Source of the DNA: Telmatactis stephensoni
Lineage: Eukaryota > Cnidaria > Anthozoa > Actiniaria > Isophelliidae
Length of the DNA: 64,000 bases
NCBI GenBank assembly: GCA_029948255.1
Contig: JALIZF010001871.1
Location: 558,001 to 622,000, forward strand
Direction of reading: 5' to 3'
The notes beneath the pieces are model-generated. The model was not told the DNA's origin and ran no database searches. It saw only the letters and a program-made list of their open reading frames with translations. The position numbers were made by a program, and so were the translations under genes. Below are positions 1 through 10,843 of the stretch, piece after piece (position 1 is the first letter of the stretch; each line of letters opens with the position of its first letter).

Positions 1-272
1 AACAATTTAGGACGTTTTTGGATAATGGATGAGGTGTGCAGCAAAATACTAAAAACGATGTTTAGAGTCTCCTTTCTTTCAACTGTAATTCTTTTTAGTA
101 GTAACAGTTTGCAGACATTCCACGAACCTCGTGTTAGTGAATTCTATTGTTACGATAACAAAGCATTTTTAAAACATTCGAACATTACCGAATTTCAGTT
201 AGAGTCCTGGAATACCTTGTGCCAGTGCCGCTAAAACGAAAATCTCTAATGACAATATAATGTACTTTTGGC
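1..272. other. no recognisable gene
   Basis: AT-rich sequence left of the foldback element. A 69-codon open frame on the plus strand (25-234) has no motif I recognise, and its length is unremarkable for such sequence. Confidence 0.6.
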
Positions 273-280
273 TGGCTTAA

Positions 281-1996
281 GGAGGCTTCCTACAATTTTT
301 CTAGTGCTCGACCGGTCAACTTGAAACGGCTATAGTTCTTACATGAAAGCACCTACAGTTATGACCTTTCGTCCACTTATTCCATAAAGACTGAAATTTT
401 TATTGGTGGGTGTTTTGTTTACATCAGGGTTACCATAGCGACGAAACGATGACGTCACAGTTTTAGGTTCCAAGCAATTTTACGCGTTTTTTGACCTAAA
501 CTTTTAAAATGACAAACAAGACGTTAATATTTAGGGCTTTGCCTAGCAGCATACGAATTTTGGAGAAATTCGTATAGACAGATTTTGAAATATTCGAGGC
601 GCAATTTTTTAACCCCAAAAATCACAATTTCTAGTCTTCGATTCAATAATTTTAAAAGCAAAGCAGCATGACAACTCTTCGACTGTCCAAATGTTGTTCA
701 AATATCAGACTACTTCTCTACGAAGTTGCACGTGAGAAAGTGCTTTGGATCTCCGTCAGCATACGTCCATTTAGACACTGATGAAATTGGGCAAAATTTT
801 ATCAAAATTTATACACAAGACGTTTAGTACTCCTAAAGAAAAGTCTCTCGGTCAACTGTTTTCTCCCTTTGGTGAGTATATTTGCAATAAACTGTGCAAG
901 CGCCGATTCAATTGAAGCCTTCTAAGGTACTGAAATCAAATTTCAAAGTTGAGTATATTCGGTGTAACTTAGCGCAGCAAGATTCTAGGTTCAAGTTGTT
1001 GTTTTCATTCTCACATTCCTGCATGCAGGCATGCTTCAGTATGCTAATTCGAGGCAATGGTCACCATGGCGTGACGCGCTACTTCACTACTGTGTTCATT
1101 ATGGAAACGTTGAAGGTAAGTTGTTAACAGAAAATCCCGAAGCCGGGAACGCATTCCAAACTTAGAGCACGCGTACGGAAACGCAGTAGTGAGGTAGCGC
1201 ATCACGCCATGGTGACCATTGCCTCGAATTAGCATACTGAAGCATGCCTGCATGCAGGAATGTGAGAATGAAAACAACAACTTGAACCTAGAATCTTGCT
1301 GCGCTAAGTTACACCGAATATACTCAACTTTGAAATTTGATTTCAGTACCTTGGAAAGCTTCAATTGAATTGGCGCTTGCACAGTTTATTGCAAATATAC
1401 TCACCAAAGGGAGAAAACAGTTGACCGAGAGACTTTTCTTTAGGAGTACTAAACGTCTTGTGTATAAATTTTGATAAAATTTTGCCCAATTTCATCAGTG
1501 TCTAAATGGACGTATGCTGACGGAGATCCAAAGCACTTTCTCACGTGCAACTTCGTAGAGAAGTAGTCTGATATTTGAACAACATTTGGACAGTCGAAGA
1601 GTTGTCATGCTGCTTTGCTTTTAAAATTATTGAATCGAAGACTAGAAATTGTGATTTTTGGGGTTAAAAAATTGCGCCTCGAATATTTCAAAATCTGTCT
1701 ATACGAATTTCTCCAAAATTCGTATGCTGCTAGGCAAAGCCCTAAATATTAACGTCTTGTTTGTCATTTTAAAAGTTTAGGTCAAAAAACGCGTAAAATT
1801 GCTTGGAACCTAAAACTGTGACGTCATCGTTTCGTCGCTATGGTAACCCTGATGTAAACAAAACACCCACCAATAAAAATTTCAGTCTTTATGGAATAAG
1901 TGGACGAAAGGTCATTAACTGTAGGTGCTTTCATGTAAGAACTATAGCCGTTTCAAGTTGACCGGTCGAGCACTAGAAAAATTGTAGGAAGCCTCC
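281..1996. mobile_element. large TTAA-flanked foldback (inverted-repeat) DNA element
   Basis: Two arms of about 0.8 kb are inverted copies of each other: the left arm runs from about 281 to 1098 and the right from about 1182 to 1996, with a short loop between them. The tips read GGAGGCTTCCTAC on the left and its complement on the right. TTAA lies immediately outside both ends (277-280 and 1997-2000), which is the target duplication used by piggyBac and Kolobok elements. The inverted match continues for 4 bp beyond TTAA (tggc/gcca). Mirror-image open frames at 894-1127 (plus) and 1044-1382 (minus) are by-products of the palindrome. No transposase is present, so this is non-autonomous. The superfamily is inferred from TTAA alone. 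Confidence 0.75.
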
Positions 1997-2004
1997 TTAA
2001 GCCA

Positions 2005-3064
2005 CCGCTTATCGAATCATTTTTGGAAAACCAGAGTTTGAGCTTAAAATGGCAACGTTCTGATGTAAGTTAATTGTGTGGTTACGATGATTTCCCCAAT
2101 CAACGAGTAAAATTTGAATCCTGCAGAAAAAAACTTTTTCTTAGAAAAAGGAAACAGAACATTGTTATCACACACATAAACATACAACAGGGGCTGGAAG
2201 GGGTTTTGTGTGATACGTAATTTGACTCGAACTGAGTGCGTGATCCGTGGAATTAAGCCAGATTTTGGCGCGAATTTCCTGAAATCGATTTTAAAATATG
2301 CGTGATTCGTGAATTGACGGAAAGTTTGAAGTGTGATTAGTGATTAAATCCTCCCTTCAAGACCTTGACCAAGGATTGATATAACTGAGTTTGAGTAAAG
2401 CTGGCCACATCATGTATTAGATAATTACTGCTCACAGCGACATTAGTAAAAAAACGTCTGCGCTTGCTCGTAGTCACATCTAAGTGCTTTTGTAAACTTA
2501 TGAAATTTCGCTTTTACGCTTGCCTTCAACAATGGTTTTCAAAGAATGTCAAAACTTAAGGTCAGTTCTTGAAACTTATGGCTTGTATTCAGATAATGCC
2601 TGCTTAATACAATATCTTTGTCTCACAAAAGTATACAAGAGAAATTTTAATTAGGTATACACCGAGAATACAAGCATTTCATTTCAAGCTAAAACTCGCA
2701 TATTTCTTAAGAAGATATCGTAATATGCACGCATGCGCAAACATTGTTCTCTAGTGTCGCTCACGACAAACTGAACTACGTACCTGCAAAATGCTAAAAA
2801 TGCTGGCGCAGAAGTGATGATCTGATCTAATATAATTACTGACAATCAGACCCTCAACAAAACTGCCAAAATCACGTTCATCTTAGCAAATAGCATGTCA
2901 AACTCAAATACGCAAGTGTAGAATGCTTGCTGTAGATCCCACACGGCTTGCAGCTCTGCTTTGTTATAACAGGGCAAGTTGTTCGGGTAGTAATTCTTGT
3001 CGAAGACAGCTGGGTTTCGAAAAAGCTCTGAAAAGTATTGAATCTGCTAACTTAGTAGTTTCAT
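2005..3064. other. intergenic, no gene seen
   Basis: About 1 kb of AT-rich sequence. Short open frames on both strands (2923-3147 and 2964-3179) shadow each other, and neither shows a recognisable domain. Confidence 0.5.
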
Positions 3065-3979
3065 TAGAGTGCTTACAATATATCCGTGAAAAACTTTGTA
3101 AGAAATTGCACAATTTTGTCACTAGACTATTTAGTGTTAAGAAGTAAGCGAGCAGTGAAGGTGCCTCTTGCATGTGCAAACGTACAAGAGCAACAAGTTT
3201 GGCAGGTGTAGTACTAGGCTAGACTAAGTCGTGAAGCAAGTCATGGATGCATATAGTTAGTTCCAAGAGCGCATCACTTTTGGTTAGTTTTATATTTTGG
3301 TATTTGTTAACGTCCTTGCGTTTGACTCGTCTCTTGTGTCTGTTGTCGTTGTTGTATTTTAGGTGTGTTTGACTCATTTTGTTTGGAAGAAAGCGGGATT
3401 TGTGAATAAAGCTAAGGGTGCGTTTGACTCGTTTCTTGTGTCTGTTGTCGTTACTTTAATTTAGCTTTGTTTGACTCGTCTTTTGTGGGAGAAAGCGGGA
3501 ATTTTTTGAATAAAGCTAAGGGTGCGTTTGACTCTCTTCTTGTGTCGTCGTTATTGTAATTTAGCTTTGTTTGACTCGTCTTTTGTGGGAGAAAGCGGGA
3601 ATTTTTTTGAATAAAGCTAAGGTGCGTTTGACTCGTTTCTTGTGTCGTCATTATTGTAATTTAGCTGCGTTTGATTCGTCTCTTGTGGGAGCGGGGGTTT
3701 TTGAATAAAGCTAAGGGTGCGTTGAGCCATTTCTGGTGTCTGTTGTCGTTAACTTAATTTAGCTATGTTTGACTCGTTTCTTTTGGGAGAAACGGCGGGA
3801 TTTTTTGAATAAAGCTAAGGGTGCGTTGAGCCGTTTTTGATGTTTATTGTCGTTCTTACAATTTATAGTCCGTGTGCACGTGCTTTTCATGCTTCACTTA
3901 TTTCTAAGTTTTGTAATTTGTACTAAATTGCACAATTTTGTTTGCAAAGTTTTTCACGGATATATTGTAAGCACTCTAC
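3065..3979. mobile_element. possible element with ~50-bp inverted ends enclosing a tandem array
   Basis: The segment at 3065-3118 (TAGAGTGCTTACAATATATC and onward) recurs inverted at about 3921-3979. Most of the space between is the tandem array at 3318-3850. Inverted ends around a tandem core suggest a satellite-carrying non-autonomous transposon. I see no target duplication, so this remains tentative. Confidence 0.35.
3318..3850. repeat. tandem repeat, ~95-113 bp unit, about 5 copies
   Basis: Each unit carries TGCGTTTGACTCGT, TTGTGTCTGTTGTCGTT, TTAGCT, a GGGAGAAAGCGGGA segment and GAATAAAGCTAAGGG. The phrase GGTGCG recurs at 3417, 3521, 3621, 3716 and 3829, so unit length varies from 95 to 113 bp through small indels. 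No coding role is apparent. Confidence 0.85.
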
Positions 3980-3982
3980 TAA

Positions 3983-4340
3983 TTATCCTCCTTAACCCGG
4001 TTGTCACCTCTATTTTCAGGCATTCTCGTTTTAAATATAGATTTTTCATGATCAGCAAGAATCCGGAACACAGGAAACCCAAGACGGTTTTTTCCCCAAA
4101 CATCGCGAGTGTTGCCTGCGTGGCTAGACATTATCTTAACGTCTGTTAAAAATGTTGACGGGCACTATATCAAAATTCTTCAAGTATTGTAGGCATTGTT
4201 TTCGGTAATCGCTGTTGAACAGAGGGAAACAATAGATCGTGATGCGGTTAAGAGTTTATAACCTAATTTCTCTTAGTTATATTGGCACGTGCCGGTTTCG
4301 TATTGCCAGAATTTCGGAAAAGACGCTAAATCGGAAAACT
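3983..4340. other. intergenic, no gene seen
   Basis: The plus-strand frame 3847-4149 begins in the repeat and has no recognisable domain. The stretch GCTAAATCGGAAAACTCTA at about 4325 recurs in similar form at about 9395. Confidence 0.45.
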
Positions 4341-4960
4341 CTAATAGAGATCTTTCGCATAAGCCCAGTCCATTCCACTATTAGTGGAAACCATCCACTA
4401 AATATGATAATGAGGTACAACAGGACGTAGAGCTATTGCTTTAAACAGAAAACGACTAACACCTTGAAACAATTGTAGTTTATTAGAGTATTTTTAGTAT
4501 GTTTTAGTATTTTACAGTTTTTCAGGTTATACTGAAACTTAACTAACATGAAAAACCGTATAAGTAATTAGTCATCCTTATTTTAAAAGAACAACAAAAG
4601 AAAACCAGATTTACTTATGTATTAGGCTAGCTTACATTTGCGCTAATCACTCTCGATCCGCCTCAGATTCAAATTTGTATCAAAAAATTTCACTATTATG
4701 TTCATCATTTCCATTGCGCGCTCCGAAGACATTTTTGTGTGAGCGGTTCCTGGGCGTCTTTGTTTGCTTTTCTCATCGGCTTCGTTCCCTTTTCTTTCTG
4801 TTCATTGCTCTAAATGGCTTAGATTCCAGCCTGTTCAGTGTCTTCATTAAACTCTTTATTCAGCTCCGGTTTGTTGTTCTGATCGTCGGAGCTGTAGTCT
4901 TCCAAATTCACCAAATCCAATTTTGATCATTGTCGTTCTTCCGGCGTTACTTTCTTGCAT

Positions 4961-5070
4961 TATTCAAAGTCCATTTGAATTGGTAATATGGTCCCTGGGG
5001 ATTGCATATAAATGAGAACAATTCTTGTAATTAATGCAGTTCATTCGAGTTGCGACGAAGAACGGTTGGC
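4961..5070 (+). repeat. 110-bp direct repeat, copy 1
   Basis: Identical by eye to 5987-6096, 1026 bp downstream. It begins TATTCAAAGTCCATTTG and ends GAACGGTTGGC. The two copies bracket the 31-bp tandem array inside the 4348-7665 element. Confidence 0.85.
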
Positions 5071-5439
5071 TTAATGTTTGGTCCTCGGAACCCGACTTAC
5101 TCGCTGGAAGATAGCGGATTTTGAGCAAGAGTTCCTCGCTCAACAGCTAAAGAAATGGTCCAAGTGATTTCAAGACCGGTTGTATTCCAAGAAAGCCATT
5201 GAATAAGGTCGTGGAGGTTGTGGACAACGTGAGCTAACGGTTGGTGCCGAGTTGAGAGGAGTTGGCCTGGTCCATTGGAGTTTCACGTGGCTTTGAACGG
5301 TTTCACGGAAAGCCTTGGTATAAGGTTTGTTTTCTTGCATATGGAGTAGTCATTTTGACGATTTTTGTGGTTTGTTCGCCACGTGGCTTTAGGCGTCGCA
5401 AAAATTTCCACGTGGATGCGGACTAGGTCCATGAGTGCC

Positions 5440-5986
5440 CGTGCGGCTGAGGACTACAGAGAATTTTGAGCGGTATGCCTGTAGTATGCGAGTAAGATTT
5501 TGTAAACTATGCCCATATAAAATTTTCGTACCAATTGTGCGTGGGAGCCGGGCTGAAAAGTTGTATCAATTGTGCCAGTATCAGCGAAATTTTTGTCCTA
5601 TTGTGCCTGTGTGGCTGAAGTTTTTGCAAAAATTATGCCTGTAAGGCTGAAAAGTTATATGAATTGTGCCTGTGTCAGGCTAAAAAGTTATATCAATTGG
5701 TGCTTGTGAGGCTGAAAAGTTATATCAATTGTGCCTGTGAGGCTGAAAAGTTATATGAATTGTGCCTGTGTGGCTGAAAAGTTATATGAACTGAGCCTGT
5801 GTGGCTGAAAAGTTACATGAACTGAGCCTGTGTGGCTGAAAAGTTATATGAATTGTGCCTGTGAGGCTGAAAAGTTATACCAATTGTGCCTGCGAGGCTG
5901 AAACGTTTTATAGTTATATATGAATTGTGCCTGTGTGACTGAAAAGTTATAGTATCAATTGTGCCTGTGTGGCTGAAAAGTTATAC
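5440..5986. repeat. 31-bp tandem repeat array
   Basis: Repeats of GCCTGTGTGGCTGAAAAG followed by TTATATGAATTGT, degenerate at the left and cleaner to the right. Stops in the array limit open frames; 5435-5644 is one such chance frame. Confidence 0.85.
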
Positions 5987-6096
5987 TATTCAAAGTCCAT
6001 TTGAATTGGTAATATGGTCCCTGGGGATTGCATATAAATGAGAACAATTCTTGTAATTAATGCAGTTCATTCGAGTTGCGACGAAGAACGGTTGGC
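5987..6096 (+). repeat. 110-bp direct repeat, copy 2
   Basis: Second copy of the 4961-5070 segment, placed directly after the 31-bp array. It is followed by a short CCCA run and a CGAGTAAGTCGGGTTC stretch, whose complement lies next to copy 1. Confidence 0.85.
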
Positions 6097-7529
6097 GACC
6101 CACCCACCCACCCACTTTAGCGAGTAAGTCGGGTTCAAAGTTGCCAAATAATCTTTGTTGGCACTTCGCCTGGCTTTGGTTGGTCCCAGGCCAGAGCGAT
6201 TCCCCATACCTCATTATCATATTCATGAATAACAATACACAGGGAAGAATATTACACCATGCGAACTCCCCCCCCGGGCTTTCAACACCCCCCCCCCCAC
6301 TTTAAGTTTCACAAATTTGTGTTTTTGCATTGTGGATATAACAATACTTCCTAATTCAATCAGCTCCTTTATTTTTCATTATTGTTTAGAAACAAACTTC
6401 GTATACAGTACATAATTTTCTATATAGATGGCTTTTATAATGTGTAAATTTGACTTTGTTAGGACATGAATAGACGATAAATGTAATGTCGTCAGCAATC
6501 ACTCTCCGTCATGGACAGAATATGTTGAGACGACTATACTTTTCATTTCCTGTGTACTGTTAAATATGGGGATTTCTATTCCAACTCCAATTGCTGATGC
6601 CATCATCAACTTCAATATCTACGATGTATTATTTCTATTCTCGTTTCTGCTTTGGTTACGCCCCCTCATTCTGAACAATAATGCCATTTAATTTCATCAT
6701 GCAACGTCTTGATCCTGCATTCCATGGTTATGCATGCATTTAGAAGTGTGGGTTTGTTTGCAAGAATACAGAACCAAAGGTAATGGTTTTGGCTAAGCAC
6801 AGCCGAACTGTCAGAAACATTCGAAGAAATAACCGAACATATATATATCACGGGCTTTGTCGAGGGTAAATAGGCGTGGCTCGGTAAGAAAAAGACGAAG
6901 GATGTGTATGCTTAACAAGTTTTGTTAACAATGATGTGGCTTAGAAAATATCCGTGCTTAGACACACTGGTTCTCATGCTTTGACGTAAGTCCTTCAACC
7001 GTATCTGCAACAATTCACAGGGGTATCCCAATTTACTGAGATACTTTCAAAACCAAGTTAGATGGCCTACAAATGCTGAATGGAATGCTCTATGGGGTAA
7101 CTGGAGAGAATTTCCTATTGAAGTAGGTTGTATTGACGAAACCCCACACGAGATACAGACTTGTGGCGGTTTTTTCTGTTAGCAGACGAAGGATATGCAA
7201 ACACTTCCCCTCTACTAACACCTTTTCGCACTGCACAGATCCGTCGTATGACAAGGCCGATCAGAGACGAGCACGAAGGTTCAATCATAAACTATCAAAA
7301 AAAACTATAAACTATGAAAACCTATCGGACCATCAGGACTATCTAACGCCACCCTCGGTGGTTCCAGCCCATAGGGGTAGAAATGTGTACATTTCTTGCC
7401 CAGCGACATGTTGTACTGATTTAACAGATCTAAAAATGGTATTTAGTTTTGAGATAACGATGATGAACAACTGCCTTTTACACATTTCTTGTAAGCTGTT
7501 TGCTTGCTTGAGGCAAAAAATACAATAGG
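6097..7529. other. internal part of the TIR element, no gene recognised
   Basis: AT-rich sequence with a poly-C stretch near 6270-6300. Open frames at 6060-6305, 6666-6851 and 7133-7528 show no conserved domain. Confidence 0.5.
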
Positions 7530-7825
7530 CTCTAATAAACTACAGTTGTTTCAAGGTGTTTTTTCTGTTTAAAACAATAGCTCCACGTTCTGTTTTACCT
7601 CATTATCATATTTAGTGGATGGTTTCCACTAATAGTGGAATGGACTGGGCTTATGCGAAAGATCTCTAATAGTACAAAAATACAAACAATTTTGCTTTCC
7701 ATGATTTGAAATATTATACTATAGTGATTGGAATAAACCCGTAAAATAAAAATTGAATGTTAGTGTAAAAAAGTTCGGTAGACATAGAAGAAGACAATGG
7801 AAATGAAGCCTACTAGTATCTGTTA

Positions 7826-8286
7826 GGGAAGAGAAAACCAAAGAGTTATCCGGGACAGCTCGGTACGGCCGTCAGGCCTCTCTCGTCTACTGACTAAAGC
7901 GGCGTTTTGTATTTGTCTCTAGTAGGAAAAAGTAACAGATACTTCGATAAACGGTGCCTTGGACAGCCAAAAGTACATCATTGAGTTCACCAAATTAACA
8001 AAGCAATACCAAATTTGATTTTTGGGCGACGAACAATGTCTGATAGAGTTGGGAAAGATATTCAGTTGGTTATTGGCGTGAAAGAACGAAGCTGATGAAG
8101 ATGTTAGGCAAGGAACACGCTTATCAGGATAAAACTGAAAATGCATCTTTTTTCACTCCGTATTTGCCATTCGCATTGCTTTCCTAGTAGAGACAAATAA
8201 AAAACGCCGCTTTAGTCAGTGAGAGGCCTAACGGCCGTACCGAGTTGTCCCCGGTAGCCCGGATAACTCTTCTGTTTTCTCTTCCC
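7826..8286. mobile_element. 461-bp MITE with ~100-bp terminal inverted repeats
   Basis: Inverted ends lie at 7826-7924 and about 8180-8286, starting GGGAAGAGAAAAC. Both contain GAGTTATCCGGG, CTCGGTACGGCCGT and GACTAAAGCGGCG. A TA dinucleotide flanks each end (7824-7825 and 8287-8288), compatible with a Tc1/mariner-type target duplication, though two bases are weak evidence. The interior is unique and holds no transposase. Confidence 0.65.
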
Positions 8287-8631
8287 TACGACCCAAATCA
8301 ATGAAACAGCTAGAGCTTTTCTGACTTAAGACGAAGCGAAAGGCCGTTTCTCATGCTGAAAGCCAAACGGACGTCAGAAGTCAAAGGGAAAAATATGATT
8401 AACAATTTGATAAACACGCAAGTTAGACCTTCTTAAACCCAGCTACTTTTTTCTTTTGATTCTTTTTTAATTAACGAGAAAAAACTACACAGTTATCTTT
8501 CTTACAAGAGTTAAATAAAATCACTCTATGTATGTTTCTGGAAATATGAATTTTTGCACACAATTTTCTACGCGATAAAAAGCAAATTACATTACAAACT
8601 AACATAGCAGATAGCCATTCGTTTAAAGGCG
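8287..8631. other. intergenic, no gene seen
   Basis: AT-rich sequence. The antisense frames 8471-8794 and 8592-8804 overlap each other and lack recognisable domains. Confidence 0.45.
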
Positions 8632-9103
8632 CCGATACACGCTGCATTTTTTTCTGCAATTGACTCTGCAATTCTAGATGTTGAAATGTTGGAGTGTTGA
8701 AATATAACAAATATATTAAACAATGACATATTATTTCTGATTGGCTTCTTCCAAATGTTGCTGTTGCGTTGCACGACCTTCCGCGATGATACACTCTGCA
8801 ACAAGGCCCGTTTGTTCGAAAGTGGATTTTAGCGATACCAGGATTAACTGCGAATGCTTTCCTTAGAGTTAACCAGGATTAGCGCCGCTAATCGGCTTTC
8901 GAACAACCTGGCCCAGACGCGCATTGCTTAAAAAATTGCAGGAAAAAGTTCGAAGTTTTGAACTTTCTGCAATAATTTTTGTTGTTGCGAACATCGTTGC
9001 CAGCGTTGTTGCAAAGGCATGATAGACTTTGCAATTTTGCTCTCGCGACAAAATCCAAAATATTGCTGGGAAAATGCAAAGAAAATTGCAGCGTGTATCG
9101 GCA
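8632..9103. mobile_element. short inverted-repeat element (MITE), host of a nested MITE
   Basis: GCCGATACACGCTGCA at about 8634 is matched by its complement ending near 9103, with similarity continuing inward (TTTTCTGCAATT-like). The copy is interrupted by a second small hairpin element at 8805-8913. Exact termini and target duplication are unclear. Confidence 0.5.
8805..8913. mobile_element. 109-bp hairpin MITE nested inside another element
   Basis: The left end GGCCCGTTTGTTCGAAAG pairs with the right end CTTTCGAACAACCTGGCC. The interior is short (GGATTAACTGCGAATGC and so on). It lies between the two ends of the 8632-9103 element, so it inserted later. Confidence 0.6.
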
Positions 9104-9702
9104 GCTTTATGTTGCCACGAAATATGCAGGAATTTACGGTTAGTTTATGCAAGCACGCACAATTCCCACTTGATATGTAGATAATTTCGAAACTTTTTTG
9201 GAAAACTTGACATGAAATTGAAGCACGATCGACCGAAACTATATTGACACTTGTTGATAACCAAAACAATATTACAAATTCTACAAACGATGATCTTATA
9301 ATAATACCAAGCGTCGTTAACATTCTGGGATAAATTCTATTATCAAAAACAAAGGCTTTGTTTAAGGGATTAGTGCCTGGCAATAACTTTAGAAAAGTCG
9401 CTAAATCGGAAAACTCTATTAAATCTTTTCAGAATTACAAATTCATTTATCTATTGTTTGCACTTTAGGCATATAAATCCTGTTCAGGTTTATTGGAAGA
9501 ACAGTTAGATAAAAGACGCGCGTTATTGTTTGCTTGGTACAATGAAATTGTTGTTATGCAAATTTATATAATAATTGGCATATTACGCGCGCTCTGATTG
9601 GTCGAACAACCATGTGTGATTAGAGTACACACACATAGATGGCGTCATCGAATCTTACGCGCGCTCTGATTGGTTGGAATGTTTCGATAAATATTATATA
9701 AA
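9104..9702. other. intergenic with repeated GCGCGCTCTGATTGG motif
   Basis: No gene recognised; the frame at 8928-9383 crosses the MITE and is not credible. TTACGCGCGCTCTGATTGGT occurs twice, near 9583 and 9654. The related GCGCGC..ATTGG phrase recurs at about 15770, 52915 and 53440, marking a dispersed repeat family. Confidence 0.5.
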
Positions 9703-9889
9703 ACAGATAGATTCCATTTTTTCGTGCGTCTGTACTCTAATCGATGCACAGAAGACGTCAAAATGTGGTGAGAACAACAGTCACGCCACTCGACTTCGTC
9801 TCGTGGCGTACTCTTTTGTTCTCACCACATTTTGATGTCATCTGTGCATCGATTAGAGTACAGACGCACGGAAAAATGGAATCTATTTG
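9703..9889. mobile_element. hairpin (foldback) MITE
   Basis: Arms of about 87 bp (9703-9789 and 9802-9889) flank a 12-bp loop. The arms contain CGTGCGTCTGTACTCTAATC and AAATGTGGTGAGAACAA with their complements. Only a few mismatches are seen, so the copy is fairly young or under conversion. Confidence 0.7.
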
Positions 9890-9963
9890 TTAAGTAATAC
9901 TTGGTGCGTAAAAGCTGCGTCAAATGCGTCAAAAATCTCACTATTATGAGAAATCTCTATTAA

Positions 9964-10250
9964 TGGCAACGTACCAGTAGAAAAGGACATATTAAGTATT
10001 TGCGTGATGGAAGGTGCCAGCTCAGAAGCTCAGGTCTTTAATTAGGATTCTTGGTAGAATACCATCTGGCCCAGGGGATTTGTTCTCATTAAGACCTTTG
10101 AGAAGTTTTAGCACTTCAGAAGTGGAACAATGGATATCTTCAAGTTTTGAATCGGTGATACAATCAAGCATAGGGAAATTATCATAATCTTCTACTGTAA
10201 ACACAGAAGAAAAATATGAGTTCATGCTACTAGCAATACTGTAATCGGCA
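9964..10250 (-). pseudogene. LINE reverse-transcriptase fragment (N-terminal RT region)
   Basis: The minus-strand frame 10022-10225 encodes a region with NSYFSSVFT and NENKSPGPDGIL, the conserved start of non-LTR reverse transcriptases (the K-SPGPDGI box). After a frameshift near 10030 the match continues as SELAPSITQILN to about 9964. Upstream, DYSIASSMNSYFSS extends it to about 10250. It is truncated at both sides and lies just 3' of receptor copy G1. It is a dead fragment. Confidence 0.75.
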
Positions 10251-10331
10251 GTTAAAAGAAATCAAACAACGAATAAAACGTTTCTGAGGTCCACTTACAC
10301 TACATATTCTCCACATTTATGTTAAATATGT

Positions 10332-10843
10332 TTAGTCATGCATCAAAGCTGTGTTTTCGTGAGTTTCTACGGTGATTTCATCAAGTAGTTTGCCGTGGTT
10401 GCCATGTTGTTGTTCTTTAGGCTCTGGACAACTGAACATTATGTATGGTTTCCCACATCAACAAAGGAAAAACGCAAAAAACAGCAACCAAGAAGAGTTC
10501 TAATTTGTGGAAAACATCGTTCAAGGAATCCAGTTGCTTTGCTTTGGTGTTGTCTCGATAGATGAGGCTAGAAAGGTATATGAAAATAATAAACGACATG
10601 GTGTTGATGAAGCCTTCAACACGAGATGGTACGCGAGGTTTTGTCTGCAGAACTCCTTCCTTTTCTGATTCTTTCCTCAGTGAGTGAAGTCCCAGTAAAA
10701 GCAGTCGATTGATGATGATAACAAAAGGTACCATAAACTGCAGTATTATGTAGAACGAAGCGTAGGAGGCAATATTGACTTTGTCTACACTGAAAGTCTT
10801 TTTGGTCAAACGAATCGAGGACTTTAAGGCCACTGAATCGTTA
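10332..10843 (-). pseudogene. receptor-like copy G1, C-terminal half (split by LINE)
   Basis: This matches the C-terminal half of intact copies G2 and G4: loop region, TM5 (NIASYASFYIILQFM), TM6 (FINTMSFIIFIYLS) and TM7 (LELFLVAVFCVFPLLMWE). The reading frame breaks in the C-tail, where a small insertion changes the usual IIHDSCREPK to NVQLSRA and a stop at 10417. The ancestral stop position corresponds to 10332. The N-terminal half is at 12634-13066, beyond an inserted LINE. With both an insertion and a frameshift, G1 cannot make the receptor. Confidence 0.9.

Larger units (their letters stand above)
4348..7665. mobile_element. 3.3-kb terminal-inverted-repeat DNA element with 7-bp target duplication
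   Basis: Terminal inverted repeats of about 140 bp lie at 4348-4488 and 7530-7665, with tips AGATCTTTCGCATAAGCCC. Both ends are flanked by CTAATAG (4341-4347 and 7666-7672). If the adjoining T is counted, the duplication could be 8 bp, which would suit hAT elements. The interior holds a 31-bp tandem array and two identical 110-bp direct repeats. A 131-codon plus-strand frame near the right end (7133-7528) has no transposase motif I recognise. The element is therefore probably non-autonomous or an internally rearranged remnant. Confidence 0.7.

Noticed and set aside
894..1382. Two similar opposed frames (MQAPIQLK...) suggesting a duplicated gene
   Set aside because: They are the two arms of one palindrome and mirror each other; no domain is recognised.
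7133..7528. 131-codon frame as transposase of the 4.3-7.7 kb element
   Set aside because: No catalytic motif or recognisable domain, and it is too short; left as unsupported.
8928..9383. 151-codon minus-strand frame
   Set aside because: It crosses the end of a MITE and unrelated flank, and no domain is seen.
10775..10843. First 23 codons of the plus-strand LINE frame as part of the RT protein
   Set aside because: They are antisense receptor sequence, as the paralogues show; LINE sequence begins at 10844.
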